In this document: positions 62,595 through 64,000 of the stretch, piece after piece
Layout of the letters: every line of letters begins with the position of its first letter
Numbering within the stretch: position 1 is the first letter of the stretch
Assembly: GCA_026387915.1 (NCBI GenBank)
Contig: JAPLKS010000004.1
Location: forward strand, 62,001 to 126,000
Direction of reading: 5' to 3'
DNA length: 64,000 nt
From: Gemmatimonadota bacterium
GTDB taxonomy: Bacteria; Gemmatimonadota; Gemmatimonadetes; Gemmatimonadales; Gemmatimonadaceae
Notes under the pieces: generated by a model
The model's database searches: none
What the model saw: the letters and a program-made list of their open reading frames with translations, nothing else
What the model was told of the DNA's origin: nothing
Made by a program: the position numbers and the translations under genes

Positions 62595-63626
62595 GTGAAA
62601 TCGAGTCCTGGCATTGTCGCGGTCCGGCCACCGGTTCGCGTGGCACTCATCGGACTTGGCGCGATCGCGCAAACGGCGCACTTGCCGGTGCTCTCCAAGA
62701 TGCGCGGCGTGCAAGTCGTCGCCCTCTGCGATAATGATGCCGGCAAGGCGCGCGCCCTCGCGCAGCGCTTTAACGTGCCCAACACGTTTACCGACATCGA
62801 GTTCCTGCTGGAGTCCGAAGCCCTAGACGCCCTGATTGTGGCGACGCCCAACCACCTGCACGAACCGCATGCGCTGAGCGCCCTGCGGGCCGGCGTGAAT
62901 GTGATGGTCGAGCGGCCGCTCGCGCTCAATTCGCGCGGTGCCGAACGCTTGTTGGCGGCGGCCAAGAAGGCGGATCGCAAACTGTTCGTGGCAAACAACC
63001 AACGCTTCCGCAGCGACGTGCAACTGCTCAACTCCTTCGTGCAGAGTGGGGAACTGGGGCGTCTGCACACCGTGCGTGGGGGTTCGTACCGTCAGCGCAC
63101 CACGATGGCGCCGTGGCGCCTGCGTCGTGCGGAGTCGGGGGGCGGAGCGTTTCTTGAGCATGGCCTTCCGTTGCTTGATCTGGCCGCGTGGGTCTCAAAC
63201 TTTCCCGATGCGGTGCGGGCAAGTGCGTCGATGACCCGCGCGCGCGGTGCCAATACCGTAGAAGACGCGCTGTTCGTCTTCGCCGAGCTCTCTGGCGGCA
63301 TCAACATTACGATTGACGTGAACTGGGACTACCTCGGTGGCGAAGACCGCTGGTGGTTCGAGGTCATCGGTACCAAGGGGAGCGCGCGTCTCTCGCCGTT
63401 GCGCATCGTCAAGGAAATCCACGGCAAAGCCACGGATGTCTCTCCCAGTGGCGCCGCGCAACGTGAGAGCCCGTTTATTCAGTCGTATCGCGCAGAGTTG
63501 GCGCACTTCGTGGCCGTGTTGCGCGACGAAGTGCCCTACGAGTCGCCGGACGATCAGGATAAAGTCTACTGGGCGATCGAAGGCATTTATCGCGCAGCTG
63601 AGGACGGCAAAGAGATTCGCCTGTGA
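62595..63626 (+). CDS. Gfo/Idh/MocA-family oxidoreductase with ERP in place of EKP
   Basis: The protein has 343 residues. Rossmann fold with VALIGLGAIAQTAHLPVL, CDNDAGKARALAQRF and IVATPNHLHEPH. The strand-end motif reads VERPLAL instead of the usual EKP, removing the conserved lysine that contacts substrate and nicotinamide. The C-terminal domain (GGGAFLEHGLPLLDLAAWV) retains a histidine. It may bind a sugar-like substrate with altered or absent activity. GTG start is one base after the SpoIID stop; its stop overlaps the next start. Confidence 0.87.
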   Translation: MKSSPGIVAVRPPVRVALIGLGAIAQTAHLPVLSKMRGVQVVALCDNDAGKARALAQRFNVPNTFTDIEFLLESEALDALIVATPNHLHEPHALSALRAGVNVMVERPLALNSRGAERLLAAAKKADRKLFVANNQRFRSDVQLLNSFVQSGELGRLHTVRGGSYRQRTTMAPWRLRRAESGGGAFLEHGLPLLDLAAWVSNFPDAVRASASMTRARGANTVEDALFVFAELSGGINITIDVNWDYLGGEDRWWFEVIGTKGSARLSPLRIVKEIHGKATDVSPSGAAQRESPFIQSYRAELAHFVAVLRDEVPYESPDDQDKVYWAIEGIYRAAEDGKEIRL

Positions 63627-64000
63627 CCCTCGCGCGCCGGCTCGCCGCGTTGGCGGCGTGTGCGCTGGCGTGGCCGGTTGCTGCCGCGCACCATGGGCTG
63701 ACGCGAAGTAGCGTGGCAGAGGCGCAGAGCCCCGCGCGCCCCGCCGTGCCGCGCATGACCGCTGGCGCTACTGGCGCCAGTGCCGCCGCAGACCCGGCCA
63801 CTGATACGCTGCTCGTGACAGTGCTCACTATGGGCCCTGGGGACGAACTCTACGAACGGTTTGGCCATCAGTCATTGCGCATCCGCAATCTGCGCACGGG
63901 CGTGGATTCGGCGTACAACTGGGGAATGTTCGATTTCGATCAGCCCCATTTCTATCAGAACTTCCTCACCGGCAATACGCTCTATTGGATGCAGGGCTAT
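63623..64000 (+). CDS. DUF4105 (Lnb N-terminal periplasmic domain) exported protein, 3' end cut
   Basis: This is at least 126 residues, running off the window. A signal peptide (LAALAACALAWPVAAA) is followed by a short linker and text GDELYERFGHQSLRIRNLRT, AYNWGMFDFDQPHFYQNFL and NTLYWMQGY. This matches the DUF4105/Lnb N-terminal domain, which contains a conserved GH/F-rich core and is found in proteins linked to lipoprotein N-acylation. The rest of the protein is outside the window. GTGA overlap with the upstream gene. Confidence 0.75.
   Translation, partial: MTLARRLAALAACALAWPVAAAHHGLTRSSVAEAQSPARPAVPRMTAGATGASAAADPATDTLLVTVLTMGPGDELYERFGHQSLRIRNLRTGVDSAYNWGMFDFDQPHFYQNFLTGNTLYWMQGY

Overview
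The window looks like chromosomal DNA of a high-GC, Gram-negative, diderm bacterium, most likely a member of the Gemmatimonadota (Gemmatimonas-like). This placement is inference from content and style. There is a TonB receptor, a DUF5916 barrel, a PD40-amidohydrolase, a DUF5107 TPR protein and many exported proteins. Genes are tightly packed, with 4-base ATGA/GTGA overlaps, and start codons are often GTG or TTG. No rRNA, tRNA, CRISPR array, insertion sequence or phage gene was seen. The window cuts a gene at each end.

Layout. 1-8.6 kb: a truncated PLP dehydratase, a TonB receptor overlapping a SET-domain methyltransferase, a KirBac potassium channel, a DUF5916 outer-membrane protein, a D-threonine-aldolase-type enzyme and a rhomboid protease. 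8.6-13.5 kb (minus strand): a five-gene operon of exported cyclophilin, DUF485 protein, sodium/solute symporter, ILVBL-like ThDP enzyme and MBL hydrolase. 13.6-17.7 kb: a flavin-binding protein, then glnS translationally coupled to two different deoxynucleoside kinases. 17.8-19.6 kb: an exported M28 peptidase.

19.8-35.4 kb is the main feature. It is one co-directional, mostly overlapping cluster: korA-korB (2-oxoacid:ferredoxin oxidoreductase), an unrecognised 334-aa protein, rnfB, a very long nifJ (PFOR with an extra C-terminal ferredoxin domain), rnfC-rnfD-rnfG-rnfE-rnfA, a 48-aa cysteine-rich membrane protein, and apbE (flavin transferase). A 118-aa cysteine-rich protein lies beyond an intercistronic hairpin. 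All six Rnf subunits, their FMN-attaching enzyme and two ferredoxin-reducing 2-oxoacid oxidoreductases are together. The predicted flow is 2-oxoacid to reduced ferredoxin to Rnf, which couples ferredoxin:NAD+ electron transfer, in either direction, to an ion gradient.

35.5-46.8 kb: an exported unknown, a GAF/PAS hybrid histidine kinase, a paired glycoside-hydrolase-like protein and DUF5107-TPR protein, and comM. 46.9-52.5 kb (minus strand): a YHYH / MORN / SCO1 exported-protein operon, a strong hairpin terminator, and a large PD40-amidohydrolase. 52.7-64 kb (plus strand): an orphan larE coupled to a membrane protein, an NtrC-type regulator and another membrane protein; then an aldehyde dehydrogenase, signal peptidase I and a primary-like sigma factor; then yajQ-rimO-SpoIID lipoprotein-Gfo/Idh oxidoreductase-DUF4105 protein, the last four overlapping or separated by one base.
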